Below, piece after piece: positions 24,521 to 33,250 of a DNA stretch of 64,000 bases. Numbering within the stretch: the first letter of the stretch is position 1; the number at the start of each line of letters is the position of its first letter. Under the pieces are notes generated by a model. It ran no database searches, was not told where the DNA came from, and saw nothing but the letters and a program-made list of their open reading frames with translations. The translations under genes and the position numbers were made by a program. Origin of the DNA: Empedobacter falsenii (GTDB lineage Bacteria > Bacteroidota > Bacteroidia > Flavobacteriales > Weeksellaceae); assembly GCF_019308355.1 (NCBI RefSeq), contig NZ_JAAGKM010000009.1:18496-82495 (forward strand). Direction: 5' to 3'.

Positions 24521-25144
24521 ATGATGTTAAAGAAAGAGCGTATCCAATTTGTGATTGATGAATTGGAAAAATTATATCCAGTTCCACCAATTCCATTAGA
24601 CCATCAAGATGCTTTTACATTATTGATCGCCGTTTTATTATCTGCCCAAACAACAGATAAAAAAGTGAATCAAGTAACACCCGAATTATTTGCGAAAGCT
24701 GCTAACGCAAAAGCAATGTCGTTATTAGAAGTAGATGAAATAAAATATTATATCCGCGAAATTGGTTTATCAAACACAAAAGCCAAAAATATCAAACGAT
24801 TATCTGAAATTTTAATCGAAAAATACGATGGCGAAGTTCCAGAAGGTTTTGAAGAATTAGAAGAATTACCTGGTGTTGGACACAAAACCGCTTCGGTTGT
24901 GATGTCTCAATGGTTTGGTCATCCTGCTTTTCCTGTCGACACACATATTCATCGTTTGATGAAATTATGGAAATTGACAAAAGGTAAAAATGTTGAGGAA
25001 ACAGAAAAAGATGCGAAGAAAATCTTTCCAAAAGAGTTGTGGAACAAATTACATATTCAAATCATTTATTATGGACGTGAATATTCTCCTGCACGCGCTT
25101 GGAGTTTAGACAAAGATTTTATTACACGAAAAATGTTCGAATAA
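24521..25144 (+). CDS. nth: Endonuclease III (Nth) without an iron-sulfur cluster
   Basis: 207 residues. Helix-hairpin-helix LPGVGHKTASVV with catalytic Lys122, and catalytic Asp140 in FPVDTH, so the enzyme should remove oxidised pyrimidines and cut the abasic site. The C-terminal four-cysteine [4Fe-4S] loop of E. coli Nth is replaced by YYGREYSPARAWSLDKDF; the whole protein contains no cysteine at all. Start is one of two adjacent ATG codons. Terminator follows directly. Confidence 0.93.
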   Translation: MMLKKERIQFVIDELEKLYPVPPIPLDHQDAFTLLIAVLLSAQTTDKKVNQVTPELFAKAANAKAMSLLEVDEIKYYIREIGLSNTKAKNIKRLSEILIEKYDGEVPEGFEELEELPGVGHKTASVVMSQWFGHPAFPVDTHIHRLMKLWKLTKGKNVEETEKDAKKIFPKELWNKLHIQIIYYGREYSPARAWSLDKDFITRKMFE

Positions 25145-25145
25145 A

Positions 25146-25174
25146 AAATACCTTCCAAAATGGAAGGTATTTTC
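25146..25174. terminator. Bidirectional terminator
   Basis: AATACCTTCC / GGAAGGTATT between convergent genes. Confidence 0.85.
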
Positions 25175-25178
25175 ATTA

Positions 25179-25631
25179 TTATTTTACAATTTCAAAAACT
25201 TGCAAACGAAGCTTTATCGTATCTACTTTACTCAACGTATCTTGCAAAATCAAATATTTTGGATCTAACTGCTTCACATAATAATTGTACGTTGTATCAT
25301 TCAGAGACATCGTTAACAAACGTTTTGTTTTAGACGTATTATACACATACGTTCCTGTCGTTTGTTCTTGTACACAATTTCCTTTTTCGGTTTTATACAT
25401 GTTAGAATTATAATTCGTAACATCCGAAAAATCTAATGTAGACTGTCGCTCACAAGACAACAACTTGTCTGTTTCCGTTATATTCCCTTTCGTTTTTCTA
25501 ATTTCTTTCAATTGCCATTTTCCAGATCGCAACAATTGATCTTGCGATATTGCCAACGAATCGTCTTCTTTGCACGAAAAAACTGAAAGCAATAAAATTG
25601 ATGCTAAAAATAGGCTGAATATATTTTTCAT
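25179..25631 (-). CDS. Lipocalin-like lipoprotein
   Basis: 150 residues from the ATG at 25631 (the open frame begins at a TTG three codons earlier). Lipobox VFSC with cysteine 20, then GKWQLKEIRKTKG and a beta-rich domain typical of small lipocalin-like lipoproteins of Bacteroidota. Function unknown; likely anchored in an envelope membrane. Same strand as the 25720 gene, which has a related fold. Confidence 0.7.
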   Translation of the reverse strand: MKNIFSLFLASILLLSVFSCKEDDSLAISQDQLLRSGKWQLKEIRKTKGNITETDKLLSCERQSTLDFSDVTNYNSNMYKTEKGNCVQEQTTGTYVYNTSKTKRLLTMSLNDTTYNYYVKQLDPKYLILQDTLSKVDTIKLRLQVFEIVK

Positions 25632-25719
25632 TCGGTTCAATAATTATGTGGTAAAAATAAAGATTTTGAATGACGTAAAGTGAATATAAAAAATAAACCT
25701 GAAAACTTATTTTCTTTAT

Positions 25720-26166
25720 TTATTGTTTACGTAAAATATCATAACTGATTGTATTTGCTATTTTCTCAAATTTCTTATCAGAATCTACAATTTTTTTATC
25801 AATATATGTTTCAAAAGTTATCGTTTTATCTTGATTAATTTTCACAATTCTATCCTCAAAAATATAATCATCAATGTAAAATTGAATTCTATTATCAACA
25901 ATTCGCCACAATGTTAATCGAGGCTCACTAGGAAAACAATTGCCATTACTTCCTTCTACATAGTTATAAATAGCATATCCATTATCCCAAATTGTATAAT
26001 TTCTCATTAACCGGCAATCATCAAATTCTTTAGACACTTTTTTGCCATTTTCATAAAAGCCCGATTCTTGTAATTTCCAAAAACCAATCACATTATCAGG
26101 TTTTAATTGTTGAGAAAACATTTTTGAAGAGAATAAGATTAATAGAATTAAAATATTTTTTTTCAT
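25720..26166 (-). CDS. Exported lipocalin-like protein
   Basis: 148 residues with a signal peptide (about 1-18, ending KMFSQ) and no lipobox cysteine. GFWKLQESGFYENGKKV resembles the truncated protein at 22476 (GTWKIKDGGYIENGKDV), so the two are probably paralogues. Two cysteines (in DDCRLM and GNCFPS) may form a disulfide in the periplasm. Function unknown. Confidence 0.65.
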   Translation of the reverse strand: MKKNILILLILFSSKMFSQQLKPDNVIGFWKLQESGFYENGKKVSKEFDDCRLMRNYTIWDNGYAIYNYVEGSNGNCFPSEPRLTLWRIVDNRIQFYIDDYIFEDRIVKINQDKTITFETYIDKKIVDSDKKFEKIANTISYDILRKQ

Positions 26167-26218
26167 AAGATTGATTTACCTTGTAAAGGTATATTTTTTA
26201 CCTTATCAAATAAAAAGA

Positions 26219-27064
26219 ATGAAAAAATTCATACTAGAAGCTTCCGACAAATATCCAATTGCCGTAACCTCTTTTGGCGAAAACAACGCAACCAAAAAAA
26301 TCATTGTCATTTCGTCTGCAATTGGTGTTAAACAAACTTTTTATGCCAAATATGCAACGTATTTAGCTAATAAGGGATATTTGGTTTTTACGTATGATTA
26401 TCGCGGAATCGGCGATTCTAAACCCAAAAAGTTAAAAGATTTTAAAGCGCATTTTACAGATTGGGCCGATAAAGATTTTTTAGGTTTGACACAATATATC
26501 GAAGAATTTTATCCCAATCACGAAAAATTTTTAATTGGTCATAGTATCGGTGGAATTATGATTGGTTTGACACGCGCTTACAAAGTTTATGATAAAATTG
26601 TAACGATTGGTTCTCAATATGGCTATATCAAAAATTTTCATCAAAAGGATAAACCAAAAGTGAATTTCTTTTTTCGTATTGCGATTCCTATTTTATCTGC
26701 TTTTTATGGATTTTTTCCTTCTCAAAAGGTTGGAATGGGTGAACCAATTCCAATCGGAATTGCGAAAGATTGGCGAAAACTAATTCTGAATGAAACTTCA
26801 ATTCTAGGTTACGCTGATGAAACGCAAAATTTGTATGATGAAATTACAAAACCTGTTTTAATCATTAGTTTGGATGATGATTTTATGGCAACGCCAAAAT
26901 CTGTAGATTTATTTGGGAAATTAGTTTTGAAAAATGCGAAGAAAAAACGTTTGAATATCATTCCAAAAGAATATGGATTAGATGAAATTGGACATTTAGA
27001 TTTCTTTCGAGAAAAAAATAAAACCGAAATTTGGCATATTCCTCTTGAATATATTGAAGAATAA
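26219..27064 (+). CDS. Alpha/beta hydrolase
   Basis: 281 residues from ATG 26219 (a longer frame starts with TTG and adds non-conserved residues). Nucleophile elbow GHSIGG with Ser109, oxyanion region before it (ISSAIGVKQTFY), an acid loop LDDDFMATP, and His in DEIGHLDFF near the end. The layout matches the COG4757-type predicted hydrolases, substrate unknown. No signal peptide; cytoplasmic. Divergent from the 25720 gene. Confidence 0.8.
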   Translation: MKKFILEASDKYPIAVTSFGENNATKKIIVISSAIGVKQTFYAKYATYLANKGYLVFTYDYRGIGDSKPKKLKDFKAHFTDWADKDFLGLTQYIEEFYPNHEKFLIGHSIGGIMIGLTRAYKVYDKIVTIGSQYGYIKNFHQKDKPKVNFFFRIAIPILSAFYGFFPSQKVGMGEPIPIGIAKDWRKLILNETSILGYADETQNLYDEITKPVLIISLDDDFMATPKSVDLFGKLVLKNAKKKRLNIIPKEYGLDEIGHLDFFREKNKTEIWHIPLEYIEE

Positions 27065-27097
27065 AAAAAGCTCGAGATAAATCTCGAGCTTTTGACT
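27063..27097. terminator. Bidirectional terminator
   Basis: AAGCTCGAGAT / ATCTCGAGCTT, between convergent genes. Confidence 0.85.
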
Positions 27098-27099
27098 TT

Positions 27100-29238
27100 T
27101 TACAAACGAATTCCAACTCCGCCAAAAACATTAATTCCAGCTTGTGGAAAATAAAATGCTTTTCCGTAATAATAACCGTTTGATTCATATTCTACATCAA
27201 ATAAATTATTAATCAAGAATGAAAATTCAAGGTTTTTAATTCCTTTTACTTTTGGCGAATATCGAATCAAAAGATCCGAAACCAAATAACTATCTAATTT
27301 TCCATCTACTGGTTCTGTATTTGATAAATATTGTTCACCAATATATTTATTCGTCAAATTAATCAACACATTTTTGAAAGGAATAACTTCAAAACCAAAA
27401 GCAGAAATCACATCAGGTGACATCGAAATTTTTGTTTTTCCATAATTTTTTATAGAAGAAATTCCTTTTTCATCCCAAACCTCCTCTTCGTAATTTATAT
27501 TTCTATTTTGACTTAAAGTTAAATTTCCAAAAATATTCAAGTGATTCGGAATAACCTTATAATTCGCATCCAACTCTATTCCTCTTCTATAGCTATTTCC
27601 AGAGTTAACACGCTTTCTTGCACCTACTTCATTTAACTCTCCTGTTGCAACCAACTGATTCTGGTAATCCATATAATACAAATTTGCACTCAAAGAAAGT
27701 TGTCCTACTTTTCTATAACCAAATTCATAATCTTGTAGAAATTCTTCTTTTGGTTTAGATTTAGAATCTACATAATCATTTCTCAAAGGCTCACGATGTG
27801 AAATACCATAAGAAGCATACAATACATTCGAAGAATTGATTTTAAAATTTATCCCAGCTTTCGGATTCACAAAATTGAATGTATCCGAAAATGGTCTAAA
27901 CTTTTCATCATCATTTTTCCCATTTGGTAAATATTTCGCATCATAATCAACATAACGATATTGCAAATCACCAAATAATTCAAACTTATTCAATTGATAC
28001 AACACTTTCGCATAAGCTGCCAATTGCTTTTTCACAGAACGATTGTTGTAATATTTGAAATCTTTATCCTTAAAATCCGTGCCTTTTACCCATAAAACAT
28101 TTCCATAATGATCGCCATCATACTCGTTTGCAGATAATCCGAAAAATACTTTAAAATCATTTAGACGTTGATTTTCAACTTCAAGATTAAAACCATAAAA
28201 ATCATTATCAAGATATTCACGATTAATTAAATTTCTTTTTTCTGAAGTTAAATAATCCAATTTATAACGTTTCAAACTGCGATTATTTTTATAGCTCTCG
28301 TAATAACCTTTACCTTTTGTGTAATGAACTGTTAAATTTGATTTCCAATTATTCCCAAAATCTTGTAACCACGAAAGAAAATAATGATTTTGACGGTAAT
28401 TATCAGTGTGATTTTTATAAAAACCTTCAACCTTTCCATTTTCGTCTAAAATTTCTCCTTCAAAATTATATGTTCTATCTTTTTTTAAAGTTTCAGCATC
28501 TACACCACTCCATGCCTGATACGTTTGTTCTTTTCCAAACATATTCTGAAATCTAAACTTTGTTTTTTCATTCAATTCATATAAGGCAGTAAAATCATAA
28601 GAGATTAAATCTGACCAAGATCTGTCTACATATCCATCTGAATTTATCTTAGAAAAACGTCCATCAATACTCAACTTATTATTTAGTATTTTTCCCGTAC
28701 CAGCCTGAACTGTATATTTTTGCGTTTTATAATTTCCGAAAGAAACATTTGCTTCTGCAAAAGGAACGATAGACGGATTTTGAGATTCGATATTAACACT
28801 TGCTCCAAAAGAAGCCATCCCGTTTGATGAAGTTCCAACTCCTCTCTGAATTATCATAGAACTTGTAGATGAAGCCAAATCTGGCATATTCACCCAAAAA
28901 ACACCTTGAGACTCAGGATTATTAAGCGGAATTCCATTTAATGTAACGTTGATTGATTGTTCATTAAGTCCACGAATTTTGATAGACGAATAACCAATTC
29001 CTGTTCCAGTATCGGAAGTTATAGAAACAGACGTAGCAGAATTTAACAAAGTTGGAATATCTTGTCCCAAATTCTTCTTTTGTAACATTTTATCAGTTAC
29101 CTTTTCAACTGTAATCGGAAGTTTTTCGACAATTGAAACTTCTCCTAATTGAATTTCTTCTTTTTGAATAGAATCTTTTTCTTGTGCATAAAGAATAGAT
29201 GCACCAAATAATGACAATAAAAAAATCGACCTTTTCAT
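27100..29238 (-). CDS. TonB-dependent receptor under a TPP riboswitch (likely thiamin uptake)
   Basis: 712 residues: signal peptide (about 1-18, ending ILYAQ), TonB-box-like EIQLGEVSIVE, plug domain (about 40-150, with IKIRGLNEQSINVTLNGIPL), and a 22-strand type barrel ending in a terminal aromatic-rich strand with final residues VGIRL. Ligand is inferred from the TPP riboswitch in its leader: thiamin, its phosphates or a precursor. Bacteroidota receptors with this control are established (the thiamin receptor of Bacteroides thetaiotaomicron). No inner membrane transporter gene (pnuT) or kinase is adjacent, so the gene is a stand-alone unit. Confidence 0.88.
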   Translation of the reverse strand: MKRSIFLLSLFGASILYAQEKDSIQKEEIQLGEVSIVEKLPITVEKVTDKMLQKKNLGQDIPTLLNSATSVSITSDTGTGIGYSSIKIRGLNEQSINVTLNGIPLNNPESQGVFWVNMPDLASSTSSMIIQRGVGTSSNGMASFGASVNIESQNPSIVPFAEANVSFGNYKTQKYTVQAGTGKILNNKLSIDGRFSKINSDGYVDRSWSDLISYDFTALYELNEKTKFRFQNMFGKEQTYQAWSGVDAETLKKDRTYNFEGEILDENGKVEGFYKNHTDNYRQNHYFLSWLQDFGNNWKSNLTVHYTKGKGYYESYKNNRSLKRYKLDYLTSEKRNLINREYLDNDFYGFNLEVENQRLNDFKVFFGLSANEYDGDHYGNVLWVKGTDFKDKDFKYYNNRSVKKQLAAYAKVLYQLNKFELFGDLQYRYVDYDAKYLPNGKNDDEKFRPFSDTFNFVNPKAGINFKINSSNVLYASYGISHREPLRNDYVDSKSKPKEEFLQDYEFGYRKVGQLSLSANLYYMDYQNQLVATGELNEVGARKRVNSGNSYRRGIELDANYKVIPNHLNIFGNLTLSQNRNINYEEEVWDEKGISSIKNYGKTKISMSPDVISAFGFEVIPFKNVLINLTNKYIGEQYLSNTEPVDGKLDSYLVSDLLIRYSPKVKGIKNLEFSFLINNLFDVEYESNGYYYGKAFYFPQAGINVFGGVGIRL

Positions 29239-29304
29239 AATTAATTTTAAAAAATATTATGAAAGGAGCCATCTTACACTTTTATAATTTACGCGCGAAT
29301 GTAA

Positions 29305-29396
29305 TTTGGTGAAGTACCAGTTCCCTTAGCAGCATTACCTGCCCAGGTTCTTTGGGTATAATCTCAGCCTCTTGTAAAGAAGCACCCCTTTCGATT
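29305..29396 (-). ncRNA. TPP riboswitch (THI element)
   Basis: Read on the minus strand: GGGGTGC, then GGCTGAGATTATACCC, GAACCTG, GGTAATGCTGCTAAGGGAA. These are the conserved THI-box parts in order (P1/P2 start, CUGAGA loop, ACCTG with the GGGTAATGC-like block and the AAGGGA end). It ends about 75 nt before the receptor start; an imperfect hairpin (AATTAC / GTAAATT) lies in between and may be part of the expression platform. TPP binding is expected to lower expression. Confidence 0.93.
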
Positions 29397-29402
29397 GAAC
29401 TT

Positions 29403-29410
29403 CAAAGGTA
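29403..29410 (-). promoter_or_regulatory. -7 box in front of the TPP riboswitch
   Basis: TACCTTTG, so transcription would start just before the riboswitch. No clear -33 element. Confidence 0.55.
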
Positions 29411-29446
29411 ATCTTTTTTTTGAAATTTAAAAATTAACCCAAATTC

Positions 29447-30388
29447 TTAATCTATTTTCAGTTCTGCAACAATCGGAAAATGATCTGATTTTATATCATC
29501 TCCACGATAAAAATTGGTCACTTTTATTTTCTTCGAAACCCAACATTGGTCAATATTTGTGCGAAAAATTGGAATAAAAGCATTCCAAGAATTATTCAAT
29601 CCAAAACCAGAACGAGCATCTTTCATTTTATCCGATTGCACCAATTTGAAGTTCGGAGAATAAACTGTTGAATTCAAATCGCCAACTAAAATGATATTTT
29701 CATTCGGTAAAGCATCAATTTCTTGCTTCATCAATTCGTATTGTTTATTTCGTCTTTCAAAACGAGCCTGATTTGGTAAAGGCGGAACAGGATGTGTTGC
29801 TAAAATGCTTACCAGCTTAGCGTCTACAATAATTTCCGCTAAAATAGACGGATGCATTTCATCAATATAATTTTTTGTAGATACTTTAGAGAATGGAATT
29901 TTAGAATAAATCGCAATTCCAAAATTGTTACTTCTCACCTCTTCTTTATAATATGGATATTCTTTTCGGATAAACTCTACATGTTTTTGCCAAGCAGGCG
30001 TTAATTCTTGTAAAACAATTACATCACTTTTATCTTTAGCTAAATAATCTTTTAGATGTTGAAATTCTTCATTTTGAGAAAAAATATTGATCGACGTAAT
30101 TTTAAAATTAGATTTTTCTCCTTTTGCATTTTCTCCAAAATAGAAATTTCCTAAGTTTTTATACGTAATAATTGGAATCGCAACCAAAGGAATCAACCAT
30201 AAAATATTTTTCTTTTCTTCTTTTCGAATTGAATAATTGTAAATCAAACACAAGAAAAAAGCAATAATCAGCGCATATATAGAATATTGCACCAACATAT
30301 CGAATACAAAATATTGATAAAAACTCTTGCTCGTTAAATAAATTCCAGCAAATACAAAAAATAAAATTCTACTCCATTTTGTTAACAT
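29447..30388 (-). CDS. Membrane-anchored endonuclease/exonuclease/phosphatase family protein
   Basis: 313 residues. Three N-terminal membrane helices (about 7-24, 30-50, 62-78) followed by an EEP-fold domain with the metal/catalytic motifs VLQELTPAW (Glu), LVGDLNST (Asp, Asn) and SDHFPIVAEL (His). Proteins of this architecture are annotated as EEP family or COG3021; the natural substrate is unknown (nucleic acid, phosphodiester lipid or inositol phosphates are possible). The catalytic domain probably faces the periplasm. Confidence 0.82.
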   Translation of the reverse strand: MLTKWSRILFFVFAGIYLTSKSFYQYFVFDMLVQYSIYALIIAFFLCLIYNYSIRKEEKKNILWLIPLVAIPIITYKNLGNFYFGENAKGEKSNFKITSINIFSQNEEFQHLKDYLAKDKSDVIVLQELTPAWQKHVEFIRKEYPYYKEEVRSNNFGIAIYSKIPFSKVSTKNYIDEMHPSILAEIIVDAKLVSILATHPVPPLPNQARFERRNKQYELMKQEIDALPNENIILVGDLNSTVYSPNFKLVQSDKMKDARSGFGLNNSWNAFIPIFRTNIDQCWVSKKIKVTNFYRGDDIKSDHFPIVAELKID

Positions 30389-30438
30389 CTCGTCAATACT
30401 TTTTTAATTCTCGTAAAAATAGAAATTATATTATTCAT

Positions 30439-30446
30439 TAACTTCG
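30439..30446 (+). promoter_or_regulatory. Near-consensus -7 box of purK; start codon 4 nt downstream
   Basis: TAACTTCG differs from TAnnTTTG at one base; ATG follows after CAAT. Suggests leaderless initiation. Confidence 0.45.
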
Positions 30447-30450
30447 CAAT

Positions 30451-31581
30451 ATGATAAAAATCGGAATTTTAGGAGGAGGACAATTGGGGTATATGTTTTT
30501 GCAAAATGCATTGCAATATCCTTGCGAGATTAGTATTTTAGATCCAGCTGCTGATGCACCTTGCGCACCACATGCACATCATTTTGTACAAGGCGATTTC
30601 AAAGATTATGACACGGTTGTTGCATTTGGAAAAGATTTAGATGCGATCGGAATTGAGATCGAACACGTAAATGTTGAAGCGTTACGTTACCTAAAATCAA
30701 TTGGAAAACGCGTTGTTCCAGATCCTGAAGCTTTAGCGATTATTCAAGACAAAGGAGTTCAGAAAGAATTTTATGTCAACAATAATATTCCGACTGCGCC
30801 TTATTTTGGATTAGATAATTGGGAAGATTTAAAATCGAAACAAGACATCAATTATCCGATTTTTCAAAAATCTCGAAAAGATGGTTATGATGGAAAAGGT
30901 GTTCAATTCCTAAAATCTGAAGCTGATTTAGACAAAATGCTTCAAGCTCCTTCAATTTTCGAAACGCCAGCCGATTTGGATCGCGAAATTGCAGTGGTTA
31001 CAGTTGCCGATCATTCAGGAAATATCGTGACTTATCCAACCGTAGAATTTGTTATAAACGAAGAATATAATTTATTAGATTATTTATTAATGCCTTCTAC
31101 ACTTCCGAAAGAAATCACTGAACGTGCGGAACAAATTGCTCGCGATGTTGTAAAAGCATTGAAATCTTCAGGAGTTTTCGCAGTAGAAATGTTTGTTAAC
31201 AAAGACCAATCTATTTGGGTTAACGAAACAGCTTCTCGTGTTCACAATTCGGGACATTCGACAATCGAAGCGGCTTATTCATCACAATTCGATCAAATGT
31301 TAAGAACGTTAATGCAATTACCACTTGGTTCTACAAAATTGTTTACAACTTCTGCAATGGTCAATTTGATTGGTGCTGAAGGACAAACTGGACAAGCAGA
31401 AATCGAAAATATTGAAGAATTATTGACGATTCCAGGAACATTTTTGCATTGGTACGCAAAAACTATCACAAAACCAGGTCGAAAAATGGGACACGTTACA
31501 TTGGTGAACGATGATTTAGAACAATTAAAACAAAACATAAAACAAGTTAACGCAACGGTGAAAGTCGTGGCAAAAAAGTAA
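30451..31581 (+). CDS. purK: 5-(carboxyamino)imidazole ribonucleotide synthase
   Basis: 376 residues, ATP-grasp. N-terminal [14 protein letters not shown]-binding [15 protein letters not shown], and the metal/ATP segment [24 protein letters not shown]. Carboxylates AIR with ATP and bicarbonate in purine synthesis. Five bases separate it from purE; together they form the two-step bacterial route. Confidence 0.96.
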   Translation: MIKIGILGGGQLGYMFLQNALQYPCEISILDPAADAPCAPHAHHFVQGDFKDYDTVVAFGKDLDAIGIEIEHVNVEALRYLKSIGKRVVPDPEALAIIQDKGVQKEFYVNNNIPTAPYFGLDNWEDLKSKQDINYPIFQKSRKDGYDGKGVQFLKSEADLDKMLQAPSIFETPADLDREIAVVTVADHSGNIVTYPTVEFVINEEYNLLDYLLMPSTLPKEITERAEQIARDVVKALKSSGVFAVEMFVNKDQSIWVNETASRVHNSGHSTIEAAYSSQFDQMLRTLMQLPLGSTKLFTTSAMVNLIGAEGQTGQAEIENIEELLTIPGTFLHWYAKTITKPGRKMGHVTLVNDDLEQLKQNIKQVNATVKVVAKK

Positions 31582-31586
31582 CAATT

Positions 31587-32090
31587 ATGGTAGGAATTAT
31601 AATGGGAAGTGATAGCGATTTGCCTATCATGAAACAAGCAGCCGATCTATTAACAGAACTAAATATCCCTTTCGAATTAACAATTGTTTCTGCGCATCGT
31701 ACGCCACAACGTATGTTTGATTATGCAAAAACGGCTCACGAACGTGGAATAAATGTCATTATAGCTGGTGCTGGTGGCGCCGCACATTTACCAGGAATGG
31801 TTGCGTCTATTACGCCGCTTCCTGTTGTTGGTGTTCCTATTAAATCGTCAAATTCTATTGATGGTTGGGATTCGATTTTGTCTATTTTGCAAATGCCAAA
31901 TGGAATTCCGGTTGCGACGGTTGCTGTGAATGCTGCGAAGAATGCAGGAATTTTGGCTGCGCGTATTTTAGGTGCGACTAATCCAACTTTGCAAGAAAGA
32001 TTAATCAAATACCAAGAAGATTTACAAAAAGCTGTAGAAGCGAAGATAGAGCTTGTAAAAAGCGAATATCCGAATGGGTTTGATAAGTAA
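31587..32090 (+). CDS. purE: N5-CAIR mutase PurE
   Basis: 167 residues. [17 protein letters not shown] (phosphate loop), [15 protein letters not shown] with the catalytic histidine, and [16 protein letters not shown] are the class I PurE signatures. Moves the carboxylate of N5-CAIR to give CAIR. Cotranscribed with purK. Confidence 0.97.
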   Translation: MVGIIMGSDSDLPIMKQAADLLTELNIPFELTIVSAHRTPQRMFDYAKTAHERGINVIIAGAGGAAHLPGMVASITPLPVVGVPIKSSNSIDGWDSILSILQMPNGIPVATVAVNAAKNAGILAARILGATNPTLQERLIKYQEDLQKAVEAKIELVKSEYPNGFDK

Positions 32091-32107
32091 GTTAATCTAT
32101 TAAAAAT

Positions 32108-32395
32108 ATGGAAGAAAATAATTTTTGGATATATTCAACTTATCTAAATAAATTTATCAAACTCCTTAAACAAGAATTTAGTTTTCAAAAGGATTTAGAT
32201 ATAATAAAATATAATCTTTTTCAAACTAATTGCGATAAAGAAATATGGTTTGAATTATCCGAATCAGATTCTTATCATAAAATTGAAATTTCTAAAGACA
32301 ATGATGATCGTGATATTATTTTCTTCAAAATCATAACAACTAAAGATAAAATGGATTCCATTCAATCTTTTTTATCAGAAATTGAAAAAAAATAA
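32108..32395 (+). CDS. Small protein of unknown function
   Basis: 95 residues, acidic/aromatic (NFWIYSTYLNKFIKLLKQEF at the start), no signal peptide. I do not recognise the family. It follows purE by 17 bases and precedes a terminator, so it is probably transcribed with purKE, but nothing links it to purines. Confidence 0.5.
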   Translation: MEENNFWIYSTYLNKFIKLLKQEFSFQKDLDIIKYNLFQTNCDKEIWFELSESDSYHKIEISKDNDDRDIIFFKIITTKDKMDSIQSFLSEIEKK

Positions 32396-32414
32396 ATAAT
32401 CAATTTCCATAAAC

Positions 32415-32452
32415 CAAAATCTCCCAAACTTATTAAGCTTGGGAGATTTTTA
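32415..32452. terminator. Bidirectional terminator
   Basis: AAATCTCCCAA / TTGGGAGATTT between convergent genes; similar in sequence to the one at 33194. Confidence 0.8.
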
Positions 32453-32809
32453 TTTATATGCCTGAATTAGAACTTCTGACGGAATATGAAGTTTTTCATT
32501 CAGTTTTCTAATCATTTCTAATGATAACTTTCTCTTTCTATTTAAAATTTCACTCGCTCTACTTTTCAAACCTATTATTTCAGCCAAATCATTTTGCGAA
32601 TAATTAAGTTGTTCCATTCTAAATTTAATTGCTTCAATTGGATCTGGAAGTTCAATTGGAAAATTTTCAGATTCGTATTTTTCTATTAAAATGCCTAAAA
32701 TTTCTAATTCATCTCCTTCATTAGATCCAGGAATTGCATCAAAAATCACTTCAAGTCTATTTAAAGCTTGAAGATAGTCTTGTTCTGTTTTTATAGGTTT
32801 TAATCTCAT
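32450..32809 (-). CDS. higA: HigA-type antitoxin
   Basis: 119 residues. The C-terminal half is a Cro/XRE-type helix-turn-helix (NYSQNDLAEIIGLKSRASEI), and the N-terminal part is the COG5499-like extension usual for HigA partners of HigB toxins. Should neutralise the toxin encoded just upstream and repress the operon by binding the palindrome at 33137. The start lies 4 bases after the higB stop. Confidence 0.85.
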   Translation of the reverse strand: MRLKPIKTEQDYLQALNRLEVIFDAIPGSNEGDELEILGILIEKYESENFPIELPDPIEAIKFRMEQLNYSQNDLAEIIGLKSRASEILNRKRKLSLEMIRKLNEKLHIPSEVLIQAYK

Positions 32810-32813
32810 TATC

Positions 32814-33107
32814 TTAAATTTTATTTGCGTCTATTTTATCATATTCAGCGTGAGTCCCTATAAATCGAATCCACATCATTTGATAATTAAAATTAATTTT
32901 TACAATTAACCTATAATTATTTCCTTTTATGTTAAAACAAACTCTATTTTCCTCTAAAATACTTGCACTTGGATATTCATTTTTCAATTCGTTCAAACTT
33001 TTCCAAGTTCCTTTTTCAGCTTCTTGATACCACGATTTTAATTGCTGTTCGCAATCAGAATGTTTTTCCCAAAATTCTCGTAATATTTTTCTAGCTATGA
33101 CTCTCAA
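32814..33107 (-). CDS. higB: HigB-type mRNA interferase toxin
   Basis: 97 residues, opening RVIARKILREFWEKHSDCEQ, with the family stretch NNYRLIVKINF and WIRFIGTHAEYDKID at the end (HigB toxin of the RelE superfamily, which cuts mRNA on the ribosome). The start must be TTG: a stop codon lies directly upstream and the next Met is far inside. A weak start may keep toxin production low. Toxin-first order is normal for higBA. Confidence 0.85.
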   Translation of the reverse strand: MRVIARKILREFWEKHSDCEQQLKSWYQEAEKGTWKSLNELKNEYPSASILEENRVCFNIKGNNYRLIVKINFNYQMMWIRFIGTHAEYDKIDANKI

Positions 33108-33136
33108 TTATTTTATTTTGATAAAGTTATAAATTA

Positions 33137-33153
33137 TTTCCCGAAATGGGAAA
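33137..33153. promoter_or_regulatory. Putative operator of higBA
   Basis: TTTCCC and GGGAAA across 5 bases, 30 bases upstream of the higB start. Suits binding by the HigA dimer. Confidence 0.55.
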
Positions 33154-33192
33154 TTTATATTTATGATTTAGAAAACTGTTTTAAAAATATAT

Positions 33193-33232
33193 CAAAAAAA
33201 ACTCCCAAACTTTACAGCTTGGGAGTTTTATA
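33193..33232 (-). terminator. Terminator of the foldase operon
   Basis: AAACTCCCAA / TTGGGAGTTT with a T run on the minus strand. Confidence 0.8.
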
Positions 33233-33250
33233 TTATAAGAAATTTAAATC

